A stretch of 36,705 bases of DNA from Alphaproteobacteria bacterium. Lineage in GTDB: Bacteria; Pseudomonadota; Alphaproteobacteria; Rs-D84; NBLK01. A program made the translations under genes and the position numbers. Where the stretch lies: the NCBI GenBank assembly GCA_016937865.1, contig JAFGVS010000008.1:1-36705 (forward strand), read 5' to 3'. A model generated the notes under the pieces. That model had not been told where the DNA came from. It worked only from the letters and a program-made list of their open reading frames with translations, and did not search any database. Shown one piece after another: positions 28,392 through 36,302 of the stretch; position 1 is the first letter of the stretch; each line of letters opens with the position of its first letter.

Positions 28392-28448
28392 AAACCTTTT
28401 TAAAAAAACCAAAAATATTCAGGTTTTTTATCAAAAAATTCGCATAGA

Positions 28449-28475
28449 AAGGCATCTTCTTCGATGTCTTTTTTT
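28449..28475 (+). terminator. hairpin terminator
   Basis: AAAGGCATC-TTCTTC-GATGTCTTTTTTT. Confidence 0.65.
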
Positions 28476-28499
28476 GTTTTCCCTGCTCTTAAGGAATAT

Positions 28500-28528
28500 T
28501 TGACATAGGAGTCGATTCGTGGTAAAAT
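28500..28528 (+). promoter_or_regulatory. sigma70-like promoter
   Basis: TTGACA-N17-TAAAAT. Confidence 0.75.
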
Positions 28529-28568
28529 GTGGCTCAAATCTAAAATTTAACTTCTAAAATATACACCT

Positions 28569-28928
28569 ATGAAAAAAATTATAATAATAATATTCCTTCT
28601 AACGGGGATATTCGAAATAAAAGCTCAGCAGGCCTTCGGGATAGATTCTATCCGGAATGAAATGCTCATAGTCATTGCGGGTTCGCCCGCAAAAACGGTA
28701 AAAAATGTACCGTTTGACTGTTGCCAAATTGCTGGAATAGGTGCAGATAGCGCCTGGATCAGCGAAAAAATAACCGTGGTTAAGAAAGACAACAAGGTTT
28801 TTCTTAAAATTAACACATTGCTACCCATGGCGGCAAAAAATATTAAAAAAATAAATGGCGAGTTTGTTCACTGCCTTTATTTTTCGGAATCTAAGAGAAA
28901 AGCGGTATTTGAATATACCCGTATCTAA
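28569..28928 (+). CDS. secreted ORFan protein (119 aa)
   Basis: Signal peptide MKKIIIIIFLLTGIFEIKAQQ; promoter and shared leader; no SD. Confidence 0.7.
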   Translation: MKKIIIIIFLLTGIFEIKAQQAFGIDSIRNEMLIVIAGSPAKTVKNVPFDCCQIAGIGADSAWISEKITVVKKDNKVFLKINTLLPMAAKNIKKINGEFVHCLYFSESKRKAVFEYTRI

Positions 28929-28935
28929 ATAACAA

Positions 28936-28967
28936 AAAGGGCTTTTTTAATAAGCCTTTTTTTGTAT
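28936..28967 (+). terminator. intrinsic terminator
   Basis: AAAAAGGGCTT ... TAAGCCTTTTTTT. Confidence 0.75.
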
Positions 28968-28997
28968 CCAGTCCACAGGATCGTGGAAAATCAATCC

Positions 28998-30122
28998 TTA
29001 CATTTGAGCGGTAAGTTGTTCTTGCATTTCAAAGGTTCCAAACACAACCCATGCAATCATAACCGAGATCAACAAAATCGCAAAAGAGTTCAAAATACCG
29101 GCTGTTCCTTGGATGCGCAGAATCGCTTCATCCAAATAATCATTTCCGATTTTTTCAAGTGCGTCTTCAAAATTATCCAGCTCGGCATAAATTTCCAAAT
29201 CGCCAATCGTTTCTTGATCTGGGAAACCAAAGCCCGTGTGTTTCAGGGCTGCCCCAAGGTTTTCCCCTTCACTCATATAATCGAGTGTTTTATCAATCCG
29301 TTCTCGCAAATACCATGTCGCGTCATCGCGTAAACTCGCCATCCCTTGGGTGATAGGGGTTCCGGATTTTGTCAGCGCCGCCAAGGATAAAAGCCAGCTC
29401 ACCCCGGTAAACAAACGATATAAATTCCACGGTGGAAATTTATCAAAAGCAACCCGGAGGCGTCCCGTCCAAAAAGGTAAAGAAAGGGCCATCAAAGAAA
29501 TCGCACCAATCAGCCCGAGGGGAAACATCCACCAATAAACGGCAATGGCATCAGACACGGAGACCAGCGTGCCCGCAACCCCGCTCCAAACAATATCACG
29601 CCCGGCGGCTTCAACCAAAGGGGGAACCAAATACACGGCAACCATAATCAAAATTAAAAAAGTTAAAAACAACAAAAACAGAGGATACGCAATTGCGCCA
29701 ATCAGGGGGGCAATAATACGTTCTGACCCTTCGGCAACATGAATCACGTGGATCAGGGCCGTTTCCAACCGGGAAACATCTCCAACGGACAACATCAACC
29801 GTTCCCGCATAGGCACCCAACCACGCAAGGCGTGCGCAAAAGTTTCCCCATTTTCCAATCGACCCTGCCAAACAGAAATCGCAATAGCGAAAGGCTCATT
29901 CGTTTTTTTTCCGTCTTTGGACGCAACCATCCATAAACGATCCAACGCATCCATCAGTGTAAAATTATTCCGCAATAACGCGGAAAGTTTCCGATAGATT
30001 TTTAAACGATGGCGCCCCGAATGCTTTACAAGCAGCTTCGCAAACCATTTTTCTGTCGCACCAAAATTCCGATTGTCATTCCGCATGAACAAAAGGATAC
30101 CATATTTACGAAGAGACGGCAA
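28998..30122 (-). CDS. pilR: type IVb pilus inner-membrane platform protein (PilR / GspF family)
   Basis: T2SF-type hydrophobic segments, SLAALTKSGTPITQGMASLRDDATWYLRERIDKTLDYMSEGENLGAALKHTG; start may be TTG 30122 or ATG 30086. Confidence 0.82.
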   Translation of the reverse strand: MPSLRKYGILLFMRNDNRNFGATEKWFAKLLVKHSGRHRLKIYRKLSALLRNNFTLMDALDRLWMVASKDGKKTNEPFAIAISVWQGRLENGETFAHALRGWVPMRERLMLSVGDVSRLETALIHVIHVAEGSERIIAPLIGAIAYPLFLLFLTFLILIMVAVYLVPPLVEAAGRDIVWSGVAGTLVSVSDAIAVYWWMFPLGLIGAISLMALSLPFWTGRLRVAFDKFPPWNLYRLFTGVSWLLSLAALTKSGTPITQGMASLRDDATWYLRERIDKTLDYMSEGENLGAALKHTGFGFPDQETIGDLEIYAELDNFEDALEKIGNDYLDEAILRIQGTAGILNSFAILLISVMIAWVVFGTFEMQEQLTAQM

Positions 30123-30152
30123 TATACGTTTTTAAAAGAATAGAAATATGTG

Positions 30153-30181
30153 TTGACAATGTATTTGTATTGGTTTACAAT
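30153..30181 (+). promoter_or_regulatory. sigma70-like promoter
   Basis: TTGACA-N17-TACAAT. Confidence 0.7.
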
Positions 30182-30221
30182 GTGTCTAATTAAATTAAAT
30201 ATTCACTTAAAAATTAAAGAT

Positions 30222-30704
30222 ATGAATTCAAGACTATGGTTGGTTTCTGGAAAAGAAACAAAAGAACAGAAGATAAATTTAAATGTACTTTTACCTGTTT
30301 TAAAAACTTCAACGGATATTTTAGAATCCCTTGATGGTCTTCCTCTTGCAAAATTAAATGTGGAAATGTCATCAGATTGTTTTTTGTATTGCTCTTTTAA
30401 CGAAGACGGAACGATAGAAATATCTAGTACTCTTAAAGAAGAGGAAATAGAAGAAATCAAGAAAAAGGGAACAATTTTTTCTGGGGCCGTTGCAGAAGAC
30501 ACTTACATGAAGTTAGATGGAAATGGATATTCTGTTTCAGATATTCCTGAAAACGATAAGCTTTCAAGATGGGTGCATTCGACAGAATTTTCTCTTTTAA
30601 TTAAAAAAGGAAAATGGATAGATCTTTGTTTGTTGGATACGGATCCAAAAGTTCTTACGACAGAAAAAAGAAAAATCAATTGGATGAAAATTCACTTGAA
30701 ATAA
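30222..30704 (+). CDS. ORFan protein (160 aa) inserted between pilQ and pilR on the opposite strand
   Basis: Start chosen at ATG 30222 (MNSRLWLVSGKETKEQK) after promoter and AT-rich leader; terminator downstream. Confidence 0.7.
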   Translation: MNSRLWLVSGKETKEQKINLNVLLPVLKTSTDILESLDGLPLAKLNVEMSSDCFLYCSFNEDGTIEISSTLKEEEIEEIKKKGTIFSGAVAEDTYMKLDGNGYSVSDIPENDKLSRWVHSTEFSLLIKKGKWIDLCLLDTDPKVLTTEKRKINWMKIHLK

Positions 30705-30724
30705 AAGATAAAACCTAATGGTTC

Positions 30725-30750
30725 CCCAGCTTCGGCTGGGTTCTTTTTTA
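30725..30750 (+). terminator. intrinsic terminator
   Basis: CCCAGC-TTCG-GCTGGG then TTCTTTTTT. Confidence 0.85.
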
Positions 30751-30758
30751 TCAAAATG

Positions 30759-30797
30759 AAAATCGCGCATAGCGCCCATAGAATTAATTTCCCACAG
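30759..30797 (+). repeat. 39-bp dispersed intergenic repeat, copy D (3' of pilQ)
   Basis: AAAATCGCGCATAGCGCCCATAGAATTAATTTCCCACAG. Confidence 0.5.
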
Positions 30798-30812
30798 AAT
30801 ACGGTAAATTTG

Positions 30813-32492
30813 TTAATAAACGTCGGGTTCATTGATGAAGCCACACCACCGTTCGATTTCATCAATGCCAATGATTCCTTGCAGCATTTTTTCAACCGCG
30901 GCTTCGCGCAAGGTGCGACCATGTAAATGATTGATCCAATATGAAACGGCATCTTTCGTGCGACCTTCTAACATAATGGTTAAAAATTCGGTATCGGGTA
31001 AGATAACTTCAAAAGCGCCAACACGGCCAACAATCGCTTTCCCGCCACACGCTTTGCATCCTTCGCCTTTGATATAGGCAAGATCTACCGCTTCTTGGCC
31101 ATAGGCCTCTAAGAGTCGGTCGTGGATCGGGTTGTCTTTATTCTCAGAAAGCTTTTTACGGCACTCTGGGCAGAGTTTCTTAAACAGACGCTGTGAGATT
31201 AATCCTTTAATTAAAGAAGCATCGCGGAGCTTAAATTCTTCAACCCCCATGTCTTGTAAACGGGTTAGGATGGCCGGCGCGGTATTGGCATGAAGGGTCG
31301 TCCAAACATTATGCCCCGATAAGGCACCTTTAAAAGTCAGCTGGGCGGCAGAAAGAGTCCGGATTTCCCCAACCATCATCGCATCTGGATCAGATCGCAA
31401 GGCGGCAGCCAACGCAGCGGTAAAGGCCTTGTCTTTTTCTTCTTCGTTTTGGGTGTTGGTTACCGGCATTTGCTGGGCGCCATCAATCGGATATTCGGGT
31501 GGATCTTCCACCGTAATTAAATTAATTTCATAATGGTTTTCTTGCAATAATAAATTCATGTTTCCGGCCAAAGTCGTACTTTTACCAGATCCAGTTGGAC
31601 CAGCAATCACACAAAGACCTGTGGAAAAATGACGCATACGGTTAAAGCGGTCGGTTTCATATTTAGTGGCCCCTTTACTTTCCAAAGCCAGATCAGTTTC
31701 TTTGTTGGCGTATAAAAGTCGCATGACCAAATATTGAGATCCAAACGCGATAGGGTTAAATTGTAGACGGATCGCCAACACACTGGAAGGCAAATATAAA
31801 TCTTTCGAACCACGCAGGGGTGTTTCGCCTAATTTTTGGGCAGATTGGAATTCATTTTGGGCATAGTTACTATCAGAAATATCGGCACTGGCAAACACAG
31901 AGCGCACAAAGGCTTCGCCCCATTGTGAATCGTATTCATAGGTTTTTTGCATGGTTCCGTCAATGCGGAAAAATACACGGGTGGTTTCACCAACAATGAC
32001 ATGGACGTCGGATACGCCTTTCTCCGAAGCATTGGCAATAATATCGACATAATCTTTTTGAATTTCGTTATTAAAATCATCCCCGAAAGGCACATTAGAA
32101 TCACGCTTTTTCGCATTTTCTTTGTAAATCCCATTTAGGATTCCAAGGGAAGTATAAATGGGTTTTTTTAAAGGAAGGCCTCGCTGTCTAACCAAAGATT
32201 CAAAACTAAGAACCCGTCCGTCATAGCGATTCGACTGGGAAACGACAAAAGAACCATCAGAAAAATAAGCAAGTAAATTTCGGGTGTCGCGTGAAACAGA
32301 AAGGGTTTCACCTTCATCGGAAAGCAGTTTGTTGTTGTTGGAAAAAAGACGGGATAAAATATCTTTTTCGTCTAAGCCTTTCCAAGGATCAACAGAAGAT
32401 GGAGTGGATGTCTCCGGAGGCGTAACATCCTTTTTTTCAAGAGTGTTGTCTACGTCTTTTGCAGCAATGGCTTCAGAGGAAGGAATCTTCAT
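30813..32492 (-). CDS. pilQ: type IVb pilus assembly ATPase (PilQ / GspE family)
   Basis: Walker A AGPTGSGKSTTL, VEDPPEYPI, VGEIRTLSAAQLTFKGALSGHNVWTTLHANTA, CPEC..CKAC zinc motif. Confidence 0.92.
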   Translation of the reverse strand: MKIPSSEAIAAKDVDNTLEKKDVTPPETSTPSSVDPWKGLDEKDILSRLFSNNNKLLSDEGETLSVSRDTRNLLAYFSDGSFVVSQSNRYDGRVLSFESLVRQRGLPLKKPIYTSLGILNGIYKENAKKRDSNVPFGDDFNNEIQKDYVDIIANASEKGVSDVHVIVGETTRVFFRIDGTMQKTYEYDSQWGEAFVRSVFASADISDSNYAQNEFQSAQKLGETPLRGSKDLYLPSSVLAIRLQFNPIAFGSQYLVMRLLYANKETDLALESKGATKYETDRFNRMRHFSTGLCVIAGPTGSGKSTTLAGNMNLLLQENHYEINLITVEDPPEYPIDGAQQMPVTNTQNEEEKDKAFTAALAAALRSDPDAMMVGEIRTLSAAQLTFKGALSGHNVWTTLHANTAPAILTRLQDMGVEEFKLRDASLIKGLISQRLFKKLCPECRKKLSENKDNPIHDRLLEAYGQEAVDLAYIKGEGCKACGGKAIVGRVGAFEVILPDTEFLTIMLEGRTKDAVSYWINHLHGRTLREAAVEKMLQGIIGIDEIERWCGFINEPDVY

Positions 32493-33295
32493 TGAATTTC
32501 GATCTCTTCCGTTTCACCATCTTTTTCAATAGTAATCCCTTTTTTCGGCTGGATTTTACGAATAGTATAACCATCTACTTCCGTTCCGACTTTAACACGT
32601 GTTTTGGTATCGTTATCGTTATTAACCAAAACGGCAATCAATTTTTTACCAACCCCCATAATAGTTTTGATGGAATACATATCTCTAAATGTTCGGACAA
32701 CTTCTTCTTCCTGTGCATATGATGTCGGTTCAGGAGGAACATAATGCGAGGCTTCTTCTGACGTTGTTTGAGAGGCTTCTTTGGCATTAAGACTAACGTC
32801 GCCGTATTGTGCCAATTCTTTAGCCAATTTTAAACGCTGAAGCTTGATGCGATCTCTTTCCAGCTCCATTTTTTGTTCTTCCGTTTGAAGGTCCATTAAC
32901 ATTTTATTTTTTTCAAATTCAGCGAATTGATCAAAAATAGACCCAGTTGTTTCCAAAGATAACAGCGGATGGGTTGTCACAGGCGTTGTGATCGCAGACT
33001 CCAGGGTCATCGGATTTGCTTCAACACGTGCTTCTGCCGTTGGTTGTTCTTGAGAGTGTTGTGAAAAATCCTCATACGGGATTTCGCTCTCATCTATGGC
33101 AACTTCTTCAATATTACCAGACAAAGAAGGTGCTTCGATTGTTTCCTGGACAGCAGATTCAACCGGGTTTTCAACGACAATATCTTCGCTTGGAAAGGTT
33201 TCTGGCTGTAAAGAAACATCAACTTCCATAGGTTGAGCAAATGAAATCAGTGGTATTAAAAATAGTGTGAAACATAAAAATCTAAGGTTTAGCAT
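32489..33295 (-). CDS. pilP: type IV pilus biogenesis protein PilP-like
   Basis: signal peptide; C-terminal VNNDNDTKTRVKVGTEVDGYTIRKIQPKKGITIEKDGETEEIEI; between pilO and pilQ; AAAAGGA SD. Confidence 0.75.
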   Translation of the reverse strand: MLNLRFLCFTLFLIPLISFAQPMEVDVSLQPETFPSEDIVVENPVESAVQETIEAPSLSGNIEEVAIDESEIPYEDFSQHSQEQPTAEARVEANPMTLESAITTPVTTHPLLSLETTGSIFDQFAEFEKNKMLMDLQTEEQKMELERDRIKLQRLKLAKELAQYGDVSLNAKEASQTTSEEASHYVPPEPTSYAQEEEVVRTFRDMYSIKTIMGVGKKLIAVLVNNDNDTKTRVKVGTEVDGYTIRKIQPKKGITIEKDGETEEIEIQ

Positions 33296-34571
33296 AAATG
33301 ATTCCTTTTCCATCCCAGGCTTTTGTTTGAGTATTCCATTTCATTTCAGTCCATTGGATTGGACCCAAGGTGTACAAAATAGACGCCCATTCTCCTACAG
33401 CTATTTTAGAGGAAAAAGAAAAATTTACAACCTCAAAATCGCCAAGCTGTTCAGCTGTCTTTTTCGCCGACCCCAATAAAATATTTTGTTTGGTGCGCTG
33501 GGCAAACGTCATCAAGCGTTGTTCGATGTCCTTGGATTTTAAAAGAGGCTTTATAGAGCGTTTCGTAATTTTAGGTAAATCAAGTTTTAACCAAATGGTG
33601 CTACCCCGACCCTCGGTTTCCATTTTGGCTTGGGGAAAATAGGTTTGATACGCTGTCTCAAAAAAGTCCAAAGATCCGCCACGGCGTTCATAACGGGCAC
33701 GGAGTTCTTTGTCGTCGCAGCTAAGTTCAAACAAGGCCCATCCAGGAATAGATTGTCCGAAATAGCGCAAACCGTTCTGGCAAAAAGCGGCATGTTCCTT
33801 GAAATCCAACAAGCCTTCCCAAGTCATTTTTTTCTTTTCAATAGAGACAATGTGTTGAATCGCTTTTAGGGTTGATTCTGCCGCATCTACGGCCTGGCCC
33901 ATTTGATTTTTTTTTGGGAGCTTCTTTGGCGTAAATTTTGATTTTTTCTTCATTTCAGCCATGGTAGGTGGTTTTGGAAACAATAGAGGTTTCAAAAAAT
34001 ATCCGCCAACGACAAGCGCAATCAGGGCAAAAATTAACATCATGTGGTTTTTCGTGGCCAAAGGCTGCAGAGTAACGGGGCGCACGCGTTCTAATAAATT
34101 GCCGACTTCCATATCTTGTGTCCCATCAATGGACCAAGATGCCGGGGCGATTTTATAACCCCAATCCGGTAAAGACAGAAGGTCTTTAAAAGCTTTTTTC
34201 GCCTCGTCTTCATTGTCGAATAAAAAATCGTCTTCAGGCAAAAGGAGGTTGTTGCGTTGTACGACCATCCACCACCCTTCTTTAACTTTGAAAACGGCCA
34301 ACATAGAGGTTTTGTCTTTGAGTGCGGCGGCCACGGAAAGAGTTGCAACAGGTAGATTTTTTTTATGTCCTTTTTTGGTAAAGCCCAGCCCAAATTGAGG
34401 TGATCCTCCCGATTTAGTGCAGTAAAGTTGGGCACCGCCGATTAAAGAGCGTGCCGTACGTTCGACAAAGTGGAGCTTTTGACTACCGCCCGGTAAAGGC
34501 TGCCAAAAAAGACCGACGGCATACGTCTTTCCATTAACAGTAATGAGTTGTGGATAGGTGGTCTTTGGCAT
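33282..34571 (-). CDS. pilO: pilin accessory protein PilO-like (R64 family)
   Basis: YAVGLFWQPLPGGSQK N-terminus, central TM, position upstream of pilP; start trimmed to ATG 34571 with AGAGGA. Confidence 0.78.
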   Translation of the reverse strand: MPKTTYPQLITVNGKTYAVGLFWQPLPGGSQKLHFVERTARSLIGGAQLYCTKSGGSPQFGLGFTKKGHKKNLPVATLSVAAALKDKTSMLAVFKVKEGWWMVVQRNNLLLPEDDFLFDNEDEAKKAFKDLLSLPDWGYKIAPASWSIDGTQDMEVGNLLERVRPVTLQPLATKNHMMLIFALIALVVGGYFLKPLLFPKPPTMAEMKKKSKFTPKKLPKKNQMGQAVDAAESTLKAIQHIVSIEKKKMTWEGLLDFKEHAAFCQNGLRYFGQSIPGWALFELSCDDKELRARYERRGGSLDFFETAYQTYFPQAKMETEGRGSTIWLKLDLPKITKRSIKPLLKSKDIEQRLMTFAQRTKQNILLGSAKKTAEQLGDFEVVNFSFSSKIAVGEWASILYTLGPIQWTEMKWNTQTKAWDGKGIIYAKP

Positions 34572-34645
34572 ATATTTCTTTCCTCTAGGTCCTATACTAA
34601 TCAAAGGTTTAACACTTTGCAAGGGGGAAGAAAAAAGAAGTATAT

Positions 34646-34951
34646 TTATTCTCTTTGGTTGGTGTCAATATCCGACCATGTGAAATGATAATCGCCATTA
34701 ATCAGAAAAACAGTGTCACCTCCGTAAACAAATGTATCTCGGGAATCATCGGGTTCAATGCTTTTTAGGCGTTCCAACAATCCTTCTTTAACGGAATCGG
34801 GAAGATCATCAAGAGGATCTCTCGGAGGAAAAGTAACCGTAAAAGTATCGGGGGTCGCTGACTTCGCGGCATCATCCGTCAGACGGCTTGAATTTTCAGC
34901 ACAAGAATAAAGAATCGAAACCATCGAAACCATAAAAATAATTTTTTTCAT
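34646..34951 (-). CDS. small lipoprotein (101 aa)
   Basis: lipobox ILYSC; SD GAGGAG. Confidence 0.7.
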   Translation of the reverse strand: MKKIIFMVSMVSILYSCAENSSRLTDDAAKSATPDTFTVTFPPRDPLDDLPDSVKEGLLERLKSIEPDDSRDTFVYGGDTVFLINGDYHFTWSDIDTNQRE

Positions 34952-35143
34952 ATTGAGCTCCTCTGTTAATATTTAAAGCAATAAGTAAAGAAGATTTGCG
35001 CAAAAGTCAAGGATTCGAGAGGGTGGTGTGAATTTGGGAGGAGATAAAAAGTATTTTTTTCTCTTTCTGTTATTAAAACCGTTGCGAAGGATCTCGGGGT
35101 AGCGGAAAGAAATTTAAAAAAGATAGAAAAAGACTAACACTAT

Positions 35144-35170
35144 AAAAAAAGCCCAATTGGGCTTTTTTAA
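35144..35170. terminator. bidirectional terminator
   Basis: palindrome AAAAAAGCCCAATTGGGCTTTTTT. Confidence 0.85.
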
Positions 35171-36243
35171 TCCCCAACATAAATCCCAGCCGATTGGGCG
35201 GCTTGAACGATGGTATCTGATTTCTTTAAAAGGCGAGTAGAATCTGTTTCTAAATCCTTAATTGGAATAGAAATAAGTTTGTCATTCCGGATCGAAACCA
35301 TGCAATTAGGCTTTTTTTGATCCAACATATCCAAGGCATGGTTCGCCAATCGTAAGGCAAGCACACGATCATAAACGGACGGTTTGCCACCGCGTTGAAA
35401 ATGACCCGCAACCATGGCGCGGGAAGAGATAGAGGCGTTTTCCAACCAAGAAACAATTTCTTTAGATGCAGATTTAAAGGCCGGGTCTTTCGGTTTGACA
35501 CCTTCTGAAACAACAATAAGACCGGAAAAACGTTTTTCAGTATTCAAAATAGTTTGAATATGCTTAATAAGATTATCTTTAGAATAGTTAAATTCAGGAA
35601 CAATAATGGCATCAACGCCACCGGCTACCCCGCCATGCATCGCCAGGTGTCCGCTGCTGTTTCCCATCGTTTCAAGCACCATAATCCGATGATGAGAATA
35701 AGCGGTGGTGCGCAAATTATCTAATAAATGAACAACTTCTTGAATACCGGTATCAAAACCAATGGAACGATCAATACTCTTAATATCATTATCAATGGTC
35801 TTTGGAATACCAATCACAGGGAGATTGATGGGCAAACAAAGTTTTGCAATTTTTTGTAAGGAGTCATCACCACCCGTTAAAATTAAGGCATCGAGTTTTA
35901 GTTTTTTGATTTGTTTTTCGAAAACATCATCTAAAACGACAAAAGAGCGATCGGCGTTTACAACAATATATTTGCCTTTATAGGGCGACCAATCAGCAAT
36001 ATTGGCATCGCTTAGTTTCCGCAGATTAGACCCTAAGAAGGTTCCTGAAACCATATCAATAAACTGAGGAAAAGTCTCTGTCGTCAGATCAATAGAATCG
36101 ATTGGATTTTGAACCAAACCATGGGCGGCATTTTTAATACCAATAATATCCCAACCACGATACGCCGCACCTCTGACGAGCGTTTTTAAAACGACATTCA
36201 ATCCGGCGCAATCGCCACCCGCAGTCATAACACCAATACGCAT
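35167..36243 (-). CDS. 6-phosphofructokinase, predicted pyrophosphate-dependent
   Basis: MTAGGDCAGLN, LTGGDDSL, GIPKTIDNDI, GFDTGIQE; AAGGA SD. Confidence 0.9.
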   Translation of the reverse strand: MRIGVMTAGGDCAGLNVVLKTLVRGAAYRGWDIIGIKNAAHGLVQNPIDSIDLTTETFPQFIDMVSGTFLGSNLRKLSDANIADWSPYKGKYIVVNADRSFVVLDDVFEKQIKKLKLDALILTGGDDSLQKIAKLCLPINLPVIGIPKTIDNDIKSIDRSIGFDTGIQEVVHLLDNLRTTAYSHHRIMVLETMGNSSGHLAMHGGVAGGVDAIIVPEFNYSKDNLIKHIQTILNTEKRFSGLIVVSEGVKPKDPAFKSASKEIVSWLENASISSRAMVAGHFQRGGKPSVYDRVLALRLANHALDMLDQKKPNCMVSIRNDKLISIPIKDLETDSTRLLKKSDTIVQAAQSAGIYVGD

Positions 36244-36302
36244 ATTTATAATCCTTCTTTTCTATGATCAAAAAACGAGTCTATCCAAGCATCAAGCTGA
36301 AA

